Both the position numbers and the translations under genes were made by a program. DNA of 64,000 nt, taken from the NCBI RefSeq assembly GCF_011043625.1, contig NZ_JAAKGT010000002.1, positions 248,001 through 312,000 on the forward strand. The letters run 5' to 3'. Source of the DNA: Caulobacter sp. 602-2 (GTDB lineage: Bacteria > Pseudomonadota > Alphaproteobacteria > Caulobacterales > Caulobacteraceae). The notes beneath the pieces are model-generated. The model ran no database searches. It was given only the letters and a program-made list of their open reading frames with translations, and was not told the DNA's origin. Positions within the stretch are counted from its first letter, which is position 1. The number at the start of each line of letters is the position of its first letter. Shown in pieces: positions 53,325 through 60,515 of this stretch.

Positions 53325-54077
53325 ATGTCGGACAACGTCAAGCTCTACCGCAAGATCGCGGACACCGTCGCCGACGCCATCGAGGCGGGCCAGTACAAGC
53401 TGGGCGACCGCCTGCCGACCGAGCGCGAGCTGGCCGAGCAGTTCGGCGTCTCGCGCCCCACCCTGCGCGAGGCGATGATCGCCCTGGAAATGCTGGGCAT
53501 GATCGAGGCCCGCCATGGCCTGGGCATCTATGTCACCGGCGATGTCCGCCCCGTCGCCCCGCAACCGGCCGAACGCGAGACCGAGATCGGCGCCTTCGAG
53601 CTGATCGAGGCCCGCCGCCTGTTCGAGGGCGAGGCCGCGGCCCTGGCCGCCACCTCGATCAGCGAGGAACAGATCGCCCAGCTGGAAAGCCTGCTCGAGC
53701 GCATGCACGAGGAGGAGGAGATCCGGGGCGAGGACGCCGACCGCGAGTTCCACCTCGTCATCGCCGCGGCCACCGGCAACGGCGCGATCATCGCCACGAT
53801 CGAGAACCTGTGGGACTGGCGCAACCGCTCGCCCCTGGCCCGCAACATCCTGACCCGCGCCCGCGGCATGGGCCTGGAGCCCCGCATCGCCGAGCACCGC
53901 CGCGTGGTCGACGCCCTGAAGGCCCGCGATCCGGCCGCCGCCCGCCAGGCCATGCGCGACCACCTGGAACGCGTCATCGAGCACCTGCTGCACGCCACCG
54001 AGACCGAAGCCGTCGAGCGCGCCCAGCAGGAAACCAACGCCCGCCGCGACGCCATCGCCAAGCGCGTGGCGATCTAG
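53325..54077 (+). CDS. GntR-family regulator (FadR/FCD subfamily), likely UxuR-like
   Basis: 250 residues. N-terminal winged helix: 'LYRKIADTVADAIEAGQYKLGDRLPTERELAEQFGVSRPTLREAMIALEMLGMIEARHGLGIYV'. The C-terminal FCD domain is all-helical with metal-type residues 'EDADREFHLVIAAATGN', 'EPRIAEHRRVVDAL' and 'AMRDHLERVIEHLL' (Asp, His, His). FCD regulators such as UxuR and ExuR respond to hexuronate intermediates. Neighbouring manD, GH67 and two matching palindromes support a glucuronate/mannonate repressor. Confidence 0.93.
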   Translation: MSDNVKLYRKIADTVADAIEAGQYKLGDRLPTERELAEQFGVSRPTLREAMIALEMLGMIEARHGLGIYVTGDVRPVAPQPAERETEIGAFELIEARRLFEGEAAALAATSISEEQIAQLESLLERMHEEEEIRGEDADREFHLVIAAATGNGAIIATIENLWDWRNRSPLARNILTRARGMGLEPRIAEHRRVVDALKARDPAAARQAMRDHLERVIEHLLHATETEAVERAQQETNARRDAIAKRVAI

Positions 54078-54086
54078 AACGCAAAA

Positions 54087-54111
54087 CGCCCCGGCGACGA
54101 ACGCCGGGGCG
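54087..54111 (-). terminator. Terminator between convergent GntR and triple-repeat genes
   Basis: CGCCCCGGCG-TTCGT-CGCCGGGGCG followed by TTTT when read on the minus strand: a perfect 10-bp stem with T-run ending the triple-repeat protein gene. On the plus strand the same hairpin follows the GntR stop by 9 bases but has no T-run. Confidence 0.8.
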
Positions 54112-54135
54112 CGGTTGCGGGTGGAAGCCGCGACC

Positions 54136-55443
54136 TTAGGTCGGCGTGCGGACGGCCATGCCGCGGAGCCAGAAGTAGGTCGTGCCGGTGCTGGCGACCT
54201 GCAGGCTGAAGGTGTTGGCGCCGGCCTTCACCAGCTGCGGCGGCACCACGAAGTAGTTGGCCTGGTAGCCGAAGCCGCCGCCGGGCACGACGTAGTTGGC
54301 GATGATCTGCGTGCCGTTGACGCTGAGGCTGACCGGGGCGTTGCCGTCCTGGTTGCCGTTGCGCGACACCAGGCCGTCGAACTCGAACATCAGCGCCGCC
54401 GAGGCCGAAGCGGCCTGATAGGTCACCGACACCACGCCGTTCTGGGCGATCTTCACGTGGTCGCCGGCGAAGCTGCCGTCGTTCTGCGAGACCGTCAGCT
54501 GATTGGTCTTCGGCGGCGAGACCGAGAAGTCGGCCGTGGCCACGGGGGTGTAGAACTGGCCCTTGGAGACGGCGAAGTCATAGAGCCAGAAGAAGGTCGT
54601 GGCGTCGGGCGACACCGTCATGACGATGGTGTTGGCGCCGGACACGCACAGCTCGGCGGGCACCGCCACCTCGACCCACTGCGGCCCGAAGCCGCCGCCC
54701 GGCACGGTGTAGTCGGCCAGGATCGGCTTGCCGTTGAAGATCAGCGAGATCGGCGAGTAGCCGTCCTGATTGCCGTTGCGCGACACCAGGCCGTACAGCG
54801 CGACGCTGACCTGCGCGCCCGGACCAAGGTCGGTCAGCGAGAATTGCAGGCCGAAGCTGGCGTTCTGGGCGTACTTGTAGTGATCGCCCGCGAAGGTCCC
54901 GCCGTTGGTGGTGATCGACAGGCCCGCGCTCAGCGCCACCGGCGAGACGCGCAGGTTGGCCGTCAGGGCCTTGCCCACATAGGGCCCCGAAACGAAGTCG
55001 ATCTCCAGGCCGTAGAGCCAGAAGAAGGTCTGGGCGTTGCCGGCCACCTGCAGCTGCAGGGCGTTGGGGCCGGCCTTCAGCAGGGCCGCGGGGATCGGGA
55101 AGATCGCGTCCTGCGGCCCGAAGCCGCCGCCCGGCATGGTGAAGCCCGAGACGATCTGGCCGCCGTTGACCTGCAGCGAGATCGGCGAGAAGCCCTCCTG
55201 ATTGCCGTTGCGCGACACCAGGCCGTTCACCCGCACCGCCAGGGTCTTGGTGAAGGCGTTGGCGTCCAGGTTGAACTGCACGGTGACGGCGTCGTTGTTG
55301 CCCAGGCGCTGGTGATCGCCGGCGGGCGAACCGCCGAGGGCCGAGATCGACAGCCCCTGGGTGGTCGGCGGCGAGGTGTTGAAGACGGCGGCGCCGAGCA
55401 CGAGGCCGATGGCGGCGGTGTCGGTCGAGACGATGGCGTTCAT
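54136..55443 (-). CDS. Protein made of three tandem ~140-residue beta-sandwich-like repeats
   Basis: 435 residues, no recognised family. Three repeats (about residues 15-145, 150-290, 295-435) share 'G..AGDH.K..QN', 'GLVSRNGNQ.G..PISL..NG', 'PGGGFG.Q' and 'T.FWLY', in that order. The spacing and aromatic closing strands suggest carbohydrate-binding-like beta sandwiches; this is inference. There is no signal peptide: the start MNAIVSTDTAAIGLVLGAA has no basic end, and the ATG has a superb AAGGAGG site. It follows a GH18 gene by 41 bases on the same strand and ends with a terminator. Export by a non-Sec route or a cytoplasmic location are both open. Confidence 0.8.
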   Translation of the reverse strand: MNAIVSTDTAAIGLVLGAAVFNTSPPTTQGLSISALGGSPAGDHQRLGNNDAVTVQFNLDANAFTKTLAVRVNGLVSRNGNQEGFSPISLQVNGGQIVSGFTMPGGGFGPQDAIFPIPAALLKAGPNALQLQVAGNAQTFFWLYGLEIDFVSGPYVGKALTANLRVSPVALSAGLSITTNGGTFAGDHYKYAQNASFGLQFSLTDLGPGAQVSVALYGLVSRNGNQDGYSPISLIFNGKPILADYTVPGGGFGPQWVEVAVPAELCVSGANTIVMTVSPDATTFFWLYDFAVSKGQFYTPVATADFSVSPPKTNQLTVSQNDGSFAGDHVKIAQNGVVSVTYQAASASAALMFEFDGLVSRNGNQDGNAPVSLSVNGTQIIANYVVPGGGFGYQANYFVVPPQLVKAGANTFSLQVASTGTTYFWLRGMAVRTPT

Positions 55444-55484
55444 GATGTTTCCTCCTTGATTGAACTCGGGTTTCGAACTCGCAC

Positions 55485-56267
55485 TCAGGACAGGTTTTCG
55501 GAGATCTCGGCGCACCACTCGGCGGTCTGGTCCGTGGGCGGGGCGTTGAGGTTCCAGAGCATGATCCCGGCCTTGGAAGCGCCGGGCGGGTTCCAGGCCG
55601 CCAGCGGCGCCAGGTCGGCGAAGGCGGTGTCCTGGCCAGGATTGGCGGCGTCGGCGACGCCGATGGCGACCTTCTCGGGCCCGACGAGGCCGGCGTACTG
55701 GTCGAACATCGCCGTCTGGCCCTGCACGTCGTTCCAGTAGGCCATGGTGGCCACGAACGAGATCTGGTCCTTGGCGTTCGCCAGGTAGGCGTCGCGCGTC
55801 GTCCCCAGATAGACCGGCAGGGTGATCAGCGCCGTCGGCCCCAGCGCCGCCCGCAGCGCCTTGATCACGTCGACGAAGTTTTCGTCGGGGGTGTAGTCGA
55901 CGTCCTCGTTGTCGAGGTCGACGCCGTCCAGGCCCCAGTCGTCGACGACGATCGCCTTGACGTTGGCCGCGTAGGCCGTCGGGTCGAGATTGCCCCAGCC
56001 GCCCGGATGCCCGTCCCAGTTGGGCCTGCCGTTGATGGACATCAGAACCTTGACGCCCCGCGCCTGCAGGGCCTTGGCGCCAGCGCGGATCTCCTGGGCG
56101 CTGTGCTTGCTGGTCAGGAAGTCGAGCGTGATGGTGTCGCCCTGGTCGCTCGGCGCGTTCACCGCGAAGGCCAGCGCCACGACGCCCACCGAAGCCGGCG
56201 CGGCCTCGGGCGGCGGCCCGCCCTCATTGTAGCCGAGCCAGTAGGCCATGAAGATCTGACTGGTCAT
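55485..56267 (-). CDS. GH18 (chitinase/endo-N-acetylglucosaminidase-like) protein without signal peptide
   Basis: 260 residues, a compact TIM barrel. The GH18 catalytic motif DxxDxDxE is seen as 'LDGVDLDNEDVDY', with Glu as acid; 'GVKVLMSINGRPNW' and 'SFVATMAYWNDVQG' are the other barrel-strand marks, and 'AGIMLWNLNAP' is the final strand with the conserved Trp. Substrates of the family are chitin or N-glycans. The start MTSQIFMAYWLGYN leads straight into strand 1, so there is no export signal. It is divergent from a TetR gene and co-directional with the triple-repeat gene. Confidence 0.88.
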   Translation of the reverse strand: MTSQIFMAYWLGYNEGGPPPEAAPASVGVVALAFAVNAPSDQGDTITLDFLTSKHSAQEIRAGAKALQARGVKVLMSINGRPNWDGHPGGWGNLDPTAYAANVKAIVVDDWGLDGVDLDNEDVDYTPDENFVDVIKALRAALGPTALITLPVYLGTTRDAYLANAKDQISFVATMAYWNDVQGQTAMFDQYAGLVGPEKVAIGVADAANPGQDTAFADLAPLAAWNPPGASKAGIMLWNLNAPPTDQTAEWCAEISENLS

Positions 56268-56380
56268 TCCAAAGCCCCCGAAAAAACAACCTTGGGGCGA
56301 TAATGAATTCTCTACACCTGATAGATGTGCGAATCGGCACACGCAACCCAAGGGTGAGAAAAATTCGCAAATGCAGGAAC

Positions 56381-56395
56381 TAGACGACCGGTCTA
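56381..56395. promoter_or_regulatory. TetR-type operator overlapping the TetR gene promoter
   Basis: TAGAC-GACCG-GTCTA, a 5-bp inverted repeat with 5-base centre, overlaps a -10-like TATTAT (56394-56399). The TetR ATG follows 8 bases after the -10, with no ribosome site, so the mRNA may be leaderless. It fits negative autoregulation. Confidence 0.6.
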
Positions 56396-56406
56396 TTATT
56401 TCCTAA

Positions 56407-57009
56407 ATGACGATCATGAGCACCCGCAAGAAGTCCGAGATCACCCGCGAACACATCCTGGCCACCGGCCGCGACCTGGTGCTGCGCCAAGGGTTCGGGG
56501 GCATGGGCCTGAAGGAGCTGCTCGACGCCAGCGGCGTGCCCAAGGGCTCGTTCTATTACTACTTCGCCTCCAAGGAGGCGTTCGGCTGCGCGCTGCTGGA
56601 AGACTATTGCGCCGAGTACGGGGCCAAGCTGGCCGCGCTGTTCGACGCCGACGCCAGCGGCCGCCAGCGGCTGATGGCCTACTGGAACGTCTGGCTCGAC
56701 GGCGACACGGCCTGCGGCATGGCCGACCGCTGCCTGGTGGTGAAGCTGGGCGCTGAGGTGTCCGACCTGTCGGAAGACATGCGGCTGATCCTCGACACCG
56801 GCGTCGAGCGCCTGGTGCGCCGCATCGCCGCCGTCATCGTCGAAGGCCGCGACGACGGCTCCCTGCCCGGCTCGGGCGATCCGGTCGCCACCGCCCGGGC
56901 GATGTACGCCCTGTGGCTGGGCGCGGCCATCCTGGCCAAGCTTTCCAAGGACCAGGCGCCCCTGCGCGAGGCGATGGCCACCACCGAGATCCTGCTCGCG
57001 GCCGCCTGA
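56407..57009 (+). CDS. TetR/AcrR-family regulator, NemR/AcuR-like
   Basis: 200 residues. DNA-binding domain 'ITREHILATGRDLVLRQGFGGMGLKELLDASGVPKGSFYYYFASKEAFGCALLEDY', then 'GDTACGMADRCLVVKLGAEVSDLSEDMRLILDTGVERL', a C-terminal part like the electrophile-sensing NemR type with conserved Cys. Such regulators respond to reactive aldehydes or quinones and control nearby reductases; the next gene is an MDR oxidoreductase 38 bases downstream. The first ATG lies right behind the promoter (possible leaderless mRNA); a second ATG three codons on is also open. Confidence 0.9.
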   Translation: MTIMSTRKKSEITREHILATGRDLVLRQGFGGMGLKELLDASGVPKGSFYYYFASKEAFGCALLEDYCAEYGAKLAALFDADASGRQRLMAYWNVWLDGDTACGMADRCLVVKLGAEVSDLSEDMRLILDTGVERLVRRIAAVIVEGRDDGSLPGSGDPVATARAMYALWLGAAILAKLSKDQAPLREAMATTEILLAAA

Positions 57010-57047
57010 GGCCGCTCCCCCCCTTCACGACGACAAGGAGAAAACCC

Positions 57048-58025
57048 ATGCGCAGCGCGATCCACGACGTGTTCGGCGATCCGGCCGAAGTCCTGGCCCT
57101 GGCCGACAGCCCGATCCCCGAGCCCGGCCCCGGCAAGGTGCGCGTGCGCACCCTGCTCTCGCCGATCCACAACCACGACCTTTGGACCGTGCGCGGCAAC
57201 TACGGCTACAAGCCCGCCCTGCCCGCCATCGGCGGCAGCGAGGCCGTCGGGATCGTCGACGCGGTCGGCGAAGGCGTCGACGCCGCCCTGGTTGGCCAGC
57301 GCTTCGCGGTGGCCGGCGTGCACGGCAGCTGGGCCGAGTTCTTCATCGCCTCGGCCGCCGGCCTCGTGCCCGTGCCCGACGCCATCCCCGACGAGGCCGC
57401 CGCCCAGCTGATCGCCATGCCGTTCAGCGCCATCACGCTGCTCGAGACCCTGAACGTCGAGGCCGGCGACTGGGTCGCCCAGAACACCGCCAACGGCGCG
57501 GTCGGCAAGACCCTGGCCATGCTGGCCAAGGCCCGCGGCGTCAACGTCATCAACCTCGTCCGCCGCGACGCGGGCGTGGCCGAACTGGCCGAACTCGGCA
57601 TCGACAACGCCGTCTCCACCGCCGACGCCGACTGGAAGAAGAAGGTCGCCGAAATCACCGGCGGCGCGCCGATCAAGGCCGCTGTCGACTCCATCGGCGG
57701 AACCGCCTCGGGCGACATGGCCGACCTGCTGGGCGAGAACGGCCTGTTGATCTCGTTCGGCTCGATGACTGGCGAGCCGATGCAGATCTCGTCGGGCACG
57801 GTGATCTTCAAGCAGCTGACGGTGAAGGGCTTCTGGGGCTCGACCGTCTCGGCCAACATGCCCGCCGACCAGCGCCGCCGCCTGATCGGCGAACTGCTGA
57901 CCCAGGTCGCGACCGGCAAGCTGAAGCTGCCGACCGACGGCGTCTACGGCCTCGACCAGGTGTCCGACGCCGTGAAGGCCTCGCTGACCCCGGGCAAGAC
58001 CGGCAAGGTCCTGCTGCGGCCCTGA
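57048..58025 (+). CDS. Zinc-independent MDR-family NADPH:quinone/enone oxidoreductase
   Basis: 325 residues. The medium-chain dehydrogenase/reductase fold: N-terminal catalytic part 'GKVRVRTLLSPIHNHDLWTVRGNYGYKPALPAIGGSEAVGIVDAVGEGV', nucleotide site 'VAQNTANGAVGKTLAMLAKARGVNVINLVRR' (A-x-G-x-x-G variant), and 'LLISFGSMTGEPMQI'. No zinc ligands are seen, so it is an enoyl/quinone reductase type rather than alcohol dehydrogenase. An AAGGAG site precedes the ATG. Probably regulated by the TetR protein encoded just upstream, for detoxification of electrophiles. Confidence 0.9.
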   Translation: MRSAIHDVFGDPAEVLALADSPIPEPGPGKVRVRTLLSPIHNHDLWTVRGNYGYKPALPAIGGSEAVGIVDAVGEGVDAALVGQRFAVAGVHGSWAEFFIASAAGLVPVPDAIPDEAAAQLIAMPFSAITLLETLNVEAGDWVAQNTANGAVGKTLAMLAKARGVNVINLVRRDAGVAELAELGIDNAVSTADADWKKKVAEITGGAPIKAAVDSIGGTASGDMADLLGENGLLISFGSMTGEPMQISSGTVIFKQLTVKGFWGSTVSANMPADQRRRLIGELLTQVATGKLKLPTDGVYGLDQVSDAVKASLTPGKTGKVLLRP

Positions 58026-58039
58026 CCCACTCCTATGTC

Positions 58040-58146
58040 GTCATCCCGGGCGAAGGCGCGTAGCGCCGCAGACCCGGGACCCAGGGGCCGGCGCATCGCG
58101 GTCGCCCCTGGGTCCCGGCTCTCCGCTTCGCTGCGGCCGGGATGAC
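58040..58146. repeat. Palindromic repeat, family 3 (solo copy 2)
   Basis: GTCATCCCGG...GGGACCCAGGGGCC on the left, GCCCCTGGGTCCCGGCTCTC...GCCGGGATGAC on the right, with a short central stem-loop. The right half equals the GIY-YIG cassette arm. It fills the gap between two convergent genes. Confidence 0.88.
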
Positions 58147-58160
58147 GAACGAGTTTGAGC

Positions 58161-58742
58161 CTATCCCTTCAGCAGCGCCTTCAATTGCGCCAGCCCGCGC
58201 TCGGGCGGGCCGCCGTAGCCGATCGGCTCGACGAAGGCGCCCTTGGCGTCGAACAGGTAGACCGCCGACGAGTGGTCGACCGTGTATTCCCCGCCCTCGA
58301 TCGCCACCTTTCGGTGATAGATGCGGTAGGCCTTGGCCGCCGCGTCGGTCTGCGCCGTCGTGCCGGTCAGGCCCCGGATGCGGTGATCGAAGTTCGACAG
58401 ATAGAGCTTCAGCTGGGCGGGCGTGTCGCGCTCGGGGTCGACCGAGACGAACACTACGTTCAGCTTGTCGGCGTCGGGACCCAGGTCCTTCAGCCAGCCG
58501 GTCATCTCGGTCAGGGTGGTCGGGCAAACTTCCGGACAGAAGGTGAAGCCGAAGAAGATCGCCGTGGGCTTGCCCAGCAGATCCTTCTCGGTGACCGCCT
58601 TGCCGTCCTGGTCGACCAGCTGGAACGGCCCGCCGACATTGGCCGTCGAGGCGGCCTTGGCGTGCTCCTCGGCGCGGTCGCAGGCGGCCAGGGGCGCGGT
58701 GCAGATCAGCGCCGCAAGGACGAGTTTGGACAGGATACGCAC
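58161..58742 (-). CDS. SCO1/SenC family copper-delivery lipoprotein
   Basis: 193 residues. The N-terminus VRILSKLVLAALICTAPLAAC is a lipoprotein signal (lipobox LAAC). The thioredoxin-fold domain has the copper motif 'FGFTFCPEVCPTTLTEM' (CxxxC) and the distal His in 'YTVDHSSAVYLFD'. SCO proteins load or reduce the CuA site of cytochrome c oxidase. The start is GTG with a GGGAGG site 9 bases upstream, overlapping nothing but only 2 bases from the PCuAC stop. Last gene of the copper operon. Confidence 0.95.
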   Translation of the reverse strand: MRILSKLVLAALICTAPLAACDRAEEHAKAASTANVGGPFQLVDQDGKAVTEKDLLGKPTAIFFGFTFCPEVCPTTLTEMTGWLKDLGPDADKLNVVFVSVDPERDTPAQLKLYLSNFDHRIRGLTGTTAQTDAAAKAYRIYHRKVAIEGGEYTVDHSSAVYLFDAKGAFVEPIGYGGPPERGLAQLKALLKG

Positions 58743-58744
58743 GT

Positions 58745-59182
58745 CTACTTGCCTCCCACGGCCTTGACCGGCGCGTTGACCGTCACCGCCGGCGCCGACT
58801 TGAAACGCAGCGTCAGCGGCACGGTGGCCCCCGCCGCCAGATCGATCTTCGGGCCGATCACCATCAGGTGCTCCGCTCCCGGTTTCAGCGCCACGGCCTG
58901 GCCGGCCGGCAGCGCCAGGCCGTCGGTCAGCTTGCGCATGCGCATCACCCCGCCGTCCATCGACATGGTGTGGATCTCGGCCCGGGCGGCGGCCGGGGTC
59001 TCGACCGACACCAGGCGGTCGGCGGTCGGGGCCGTCAGGGTCAGGTAGCAGCCGCCGGCCGGCGCGCCCTTCGGTGCGGCCCGGCACCAGGCGCCCTCGA
59101 CGGTCACCTTGGCGGGCGGGGCCGCCTGGGCCGCGCCGGCCAGAGCGACGACGGCGAGGATGGGGAGATAGAGGGTCTTCAT
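58745..59182 (-). CDS. Periplasmic copper chaperone PCuAC
   Basis: 145 residues. Signal peptide MKTLYLPILAVVALAGAAQA. The copper motif H-x-M...M...H-x-M is seen as 'AEIHTMSMDGGVMRMRKL' and, 21 residues on, 'KPGAEHLMVIG'. PCuAC binds Cu(I) and hands it to the oxidase CuA centre with SCO. Two bases separate it from the PepSY gene upstream and two from the SCO start downstream. Confidence 0.95.
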   Translation of the reverse strand: MKTLYLPILAVVALAGAAQAAPPAKVTVEGAWCRAAPKGAPAGGCYLTLTAPTADRLVSVETPAAARAEIHTMSMDGGVMRMRKLTDGLALPAGQAVALKPGAEHLMVIGPKIDLAAGATVPLTLRFKSAPAVTVNAPVKAVGGK

Positions 59183-59184
59183 GG

Positions 59185-60513
59185 TCAGGCTCCAGCCTCG
59201 AGGCGCCGCCGGGGGGAAAGGCGGCGCAGGATGAGATCAAGCGACAGGACCGCCGCCAGCGAGGCGCCGACGAGCGGGTAGAGAACGGCCAGGGGCAGGA
59301 CGAGGGCCAGCAGCCCCCAATAGGCGCGGCGATCGGCCGGCGGGACCGGGGCGGCCAGCCGCCCCTTCGGACGGCGCTTCCACCACATGACCACGGCCGA
59401 CACGCCCAGCAGCCAGACGGCGAGGCAGCCGGCCAGCATCACCAGCTTGTTGGCGAGGCCGAACTGCTGGCCCTGGTGCACGGCGATGCCCCACTCGATG
59501 ACCTTGGCCGCCGGACCGAAGTCACGATAGCGCAGGTCGGCGATCACCCGGCCGTCGCCGCCGTCGAGATAGAGGGTGCGGGTGCGCTCGACCCGGTCGG
59601 GCATGTAGGCCGCCGTCCAGGTTCCGCCGTGGGTCTTGGGCAGGGTCAGGGTGAAGCCGTCGGTCAGGCCCGCGGCCTTCGCCTTGGCGACGACGGCGTC
59701 GACGCCGAGGCTCGTGTGGCCATGGCCCGAAGCGGGCGCGGCATGCGCCTGCAGCGCCCAGGGCACGCCCTCTCCCACCGCCTCGCCGGCATGGTGCGGC
59801 TGCGCGACCGGCGGCCGGGGACGGCCCCAGCCGGCCTGGGTCGTCAGCTGGCGGACCTCCTTGCCCCAGAAGGCCGACCACGGCATGCCGGTGACCGCCA
59901 GGAACACGATCACCAGTCCCGCGAAGACGCCGGTCACGGCGTGCAGGTCGCGCCAGAACACGCGCCTGGCCGGCGACCCGCGAACGGTGACGACGCCGCC
60001 GCCCCGCCCGCGCGGCCACCACAGGAAGACCCCCGTGGCGACCAGCACGATCGCCCAGCCGGCGACGATCTCGACCAGCAGGTTGGCGACGGGCCCGGCG
60101 ATGTCCAGGCTGTGCAGGCGCTTGACCAGGCCCATGATCCCGCCCGGCGCGCCGACGCCCAGCACCCGGCCGGTATGCGGATCGACATAGGCCGTCCGCG
60201 CGCCGTCGTCGGTATCGAGCGCCAGTTGCACGGCGCGGTCGCCGCGCGCGGGCACGACCAGCTGCCGGGCCTTGCCGCCCGCCGCGACCTCGGCCTGCGC
60301 GATCCAGGCCGAAGGCGAGGTCGTTCCCGGACCGTCGACCACCACGGCCAGGGGGCGCTGGACCACGGCGGTCAGCTCGTCCTTGAACAGATAGAGCCCG
60401 CCGGTCAGCGCCAGCAGCATCAGGACCGGCAGCACCAGCAGGCCGGCGTAGAAATGCCAGCGCCAGAAGGCGCGATAGATCTCGCCGGCCGGGGTTTCGT
60501 TTCCCGCCGCCAT
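59185..60513 (-). CDS. PepSY-associated transmembrane protein
   Basis: 442 residues. It starts 'IYRAFWRWHFYAGLLVLPVLMLLALTGGLYLFKDEL', the PepSY-TM signature helix, and has about four membrane segments ('WAIVLVATGVFLWWPRGRGG', 'WRDLHAVTGVFAGLVIVFLAVTGMPWSAFWGKE', 'LVMLAGCLAVWLLGVSAVVMWWKRRPKG'). In between are periplasmic PepSY-like parts, one with many His ('HHAGEAVGEGVPWALQAHAAPASGHGHTS'). Family members work with TonB receptors in metal or siderophore uptake, possibly as reductases. The His-rich loop fits copper. It follows the receptor by two bases. Confidence 0.92.
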   Translation of the reverse strand: MAAGNETPAGEIYRAFWRWHFYAGLLVLPVLMLLALTGGLYLFKDELTAVVQRPLAVVVDGPGTTSPSAWIAQAEVAAGGKARQLVVPARGDRAVQLALDTDDGARTAYVDPHTGRVLGVGAPGGIMGLVKRLHSLDIAGPVANLLVEIVAGWAIVLVATGVFLWWPRGRGGGVVTVRGSPARRVFWRDLHAVTGVFAGLVIVFLAVTGMPWSAFWGKEVRQLTTQAGWGRPRPPVAQPHHAGEAVGEGVPWALQAHAAPASGHGHTSLGVDAVVAKAKAAGLTDGFTLTLPKTHGGTWTAAYMPDRVERTRTLYLDGGDGRVIADLRYRDFGPAAKVIEWGIAVHQGQQFGLANKLVMLAGCLAVWLLGVSAVVMWWKRRPKGRLAAPVPPADRRAYWGLLALVLPLAVLYPLVGASLAAVLSLDLILRRLSPRRRLEAGA

Positions 60514-60515
60514 GG

